DNA of 15,185 nucleotides, from contig CAIOCC010000065.1 in the NCBI GenBank assembly GCA_903856555.1, forward strand, positions 1 through 15,185, in the 5' to 3' direction. Origin of the DNA: an uncultured Bacteroidota bacterium (GTDB taxonomy: Bacteria > Bacteroidota > Bacteroidia > UBA7662). The notes beneath the pieces are model-generated. The model made no database searches. It saw only the letters and a program-made list of their open reading frames with translations, and had not been told where the DNA came from. The position numbers and the translations under genes were made by a program. The stretch's first letter is position 1. Each line of letters opens with the position of its first letter. Of this stretch, positions 14,874 through 15,185 are shown in pieces.

Positions 14874-15185
14874 TCAAAGGTAAGAAGGGCCATCCCATCC
14901 CAAGACCAGTCCATCGTACGCTAATTCGACGCCGGCGGGCAATGTGGAGGAGACTTCGGCATGCAAGCCCATTTGGTGCGATAGGTGGGTCAGGTAGGTA
15001 CGCTCCGCTCCGATGCGTTGAACCTGTTCCAAAGCCTGGTCGAGGGTAAAATGAGAAGGGTGCGGGGTTTTGCGTAATGCATTGAGAACCAACACTTCCA
15101 CACCCCTCAAACGTTCCACGGTGGAATCGGGAATCGCGTTGGCGTCCGTGATGTAGGCAAAGGGCCCAATCCGAAAACCCAGAAC
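14874..15185 (-). CDS. MBL-fold metallo-hydrolase, PhnP-like, C-terminal part (gene cut by window edge)
   Basis: The frame runs from the right edge to a stop at 14874, so only the last 103 residues are seen and the start lies outside. Visible metallo-beta-lactamase-fold markers are the aspartate in GPFAYITDAN and the two metal-binding histidines in TYLTHLSHQMG, in the arrangement seen in PhnP and other phosphodiesterase members. The helix of VEVLVLNALRKTPHPSHFTL, with its two further His residues, is also typical of that group. The expected activity is hydrolysis of a phosphodiester such as a cyclic nucleotide or phosphonate intermediate; the substrate is not evident. It is cotranscribed with the redoxin gene (3-base gap). 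Confidence 0.85.
   Translation of the reverse strand, partial: VLGFRIGPFAYITDANAIPDSTVERLRGVEVLVLNALRKTPHPSHFTLDQALEQVQRIGAERTYLTHLSHQMGLHAEVSSTLPAGVELAYDGLVLGWDGPSYL

Overview
The window is a compact stretch of core chromosome from a member of the Bacteroidota, with roughly balanced base composition by eye. The evidence is the gene set and its order: a Bacteroidota-style leucine dehydrogenase, a long NusB with an extra N-terminal region, a DUF1573 lipoprotein, YajC and CoaE in one row; a small PUR-like DUF3276 protein; gyrA followed by a secreted TPR protein; ExbB-ExbD-TonB joined by ATGA overlaps; and TATTTTTG-type -7 promoter elements with almost no Shine-Dalgarno sequences. I cannot name the genus from this sequence alone.

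Layout, left to right. (1) Bases 1-1555, minus strand: an exbB-exbD-tonB-like operon for proton-motive-force-driven outer-membrane work; the TonB-like gene runs off the left edge. (2) Bases 1659-6671, plus strand and divergent from exbB: gyrA (DNA gyrase subunit A), a secreted TPR-repeat protein, and an RsmF/NOL1-NOP2-type RNA m5C methyltransferase. The methyltransferase gene overlaps tail-to-tail with coaE. (3) Bases 6638-10101, minus strand, transcribed in the order leucine dehydrogenase, nusB, DUF1573 lipoprotein, yajC, coaE. Gaps are tiny or genes overlap, so this is probably one transcript. (4) Bases 10166-13497, plus strand and divergent from the dehydrogenase: an ABC exporter half-transporter, then a DUF3276/PUR-like nucleic-acid-binding protein, a MazG-like NTP pyrophosphohydrolase and a lipoprotein-type peptide methionine sulfoxide reductase (msrA). 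(5) Bases 13498-15185, minus strand: an MBL-fold hydrolase cut by the right edge, then a thioredoxin-like redoxin, then dapD (lysine/diaminopimelate synthesis). dapD ends at the base next to the msrA stop.

There is no stretch of 300 bases without a gene. The largest gaps are 11894-11965 (72 bp) and the two divergent regions at 1556-1658 and 10102-10165, and these hold the promoter candidates. I see no tRNA, rRNA, CRISPR array, insertion sequence, prophage gene or toxin-antitoxin pair.

This looks like ordinary housekeeping DNA and I did not find a convincing undescribed system. The points most worth a second look are an ABC exporter whose H-loop histidine is replaced by leucine; a repeated promoter architecture (TTTTGG, 14 bases, TATTTTTG) in front of two unrelated operons; two convergent gene pairs with no room for a terminator; an MsrA that appears to be an exported lipoprotein with a non-ATG start; and two GyrA-box-like motifs in one GyrA.
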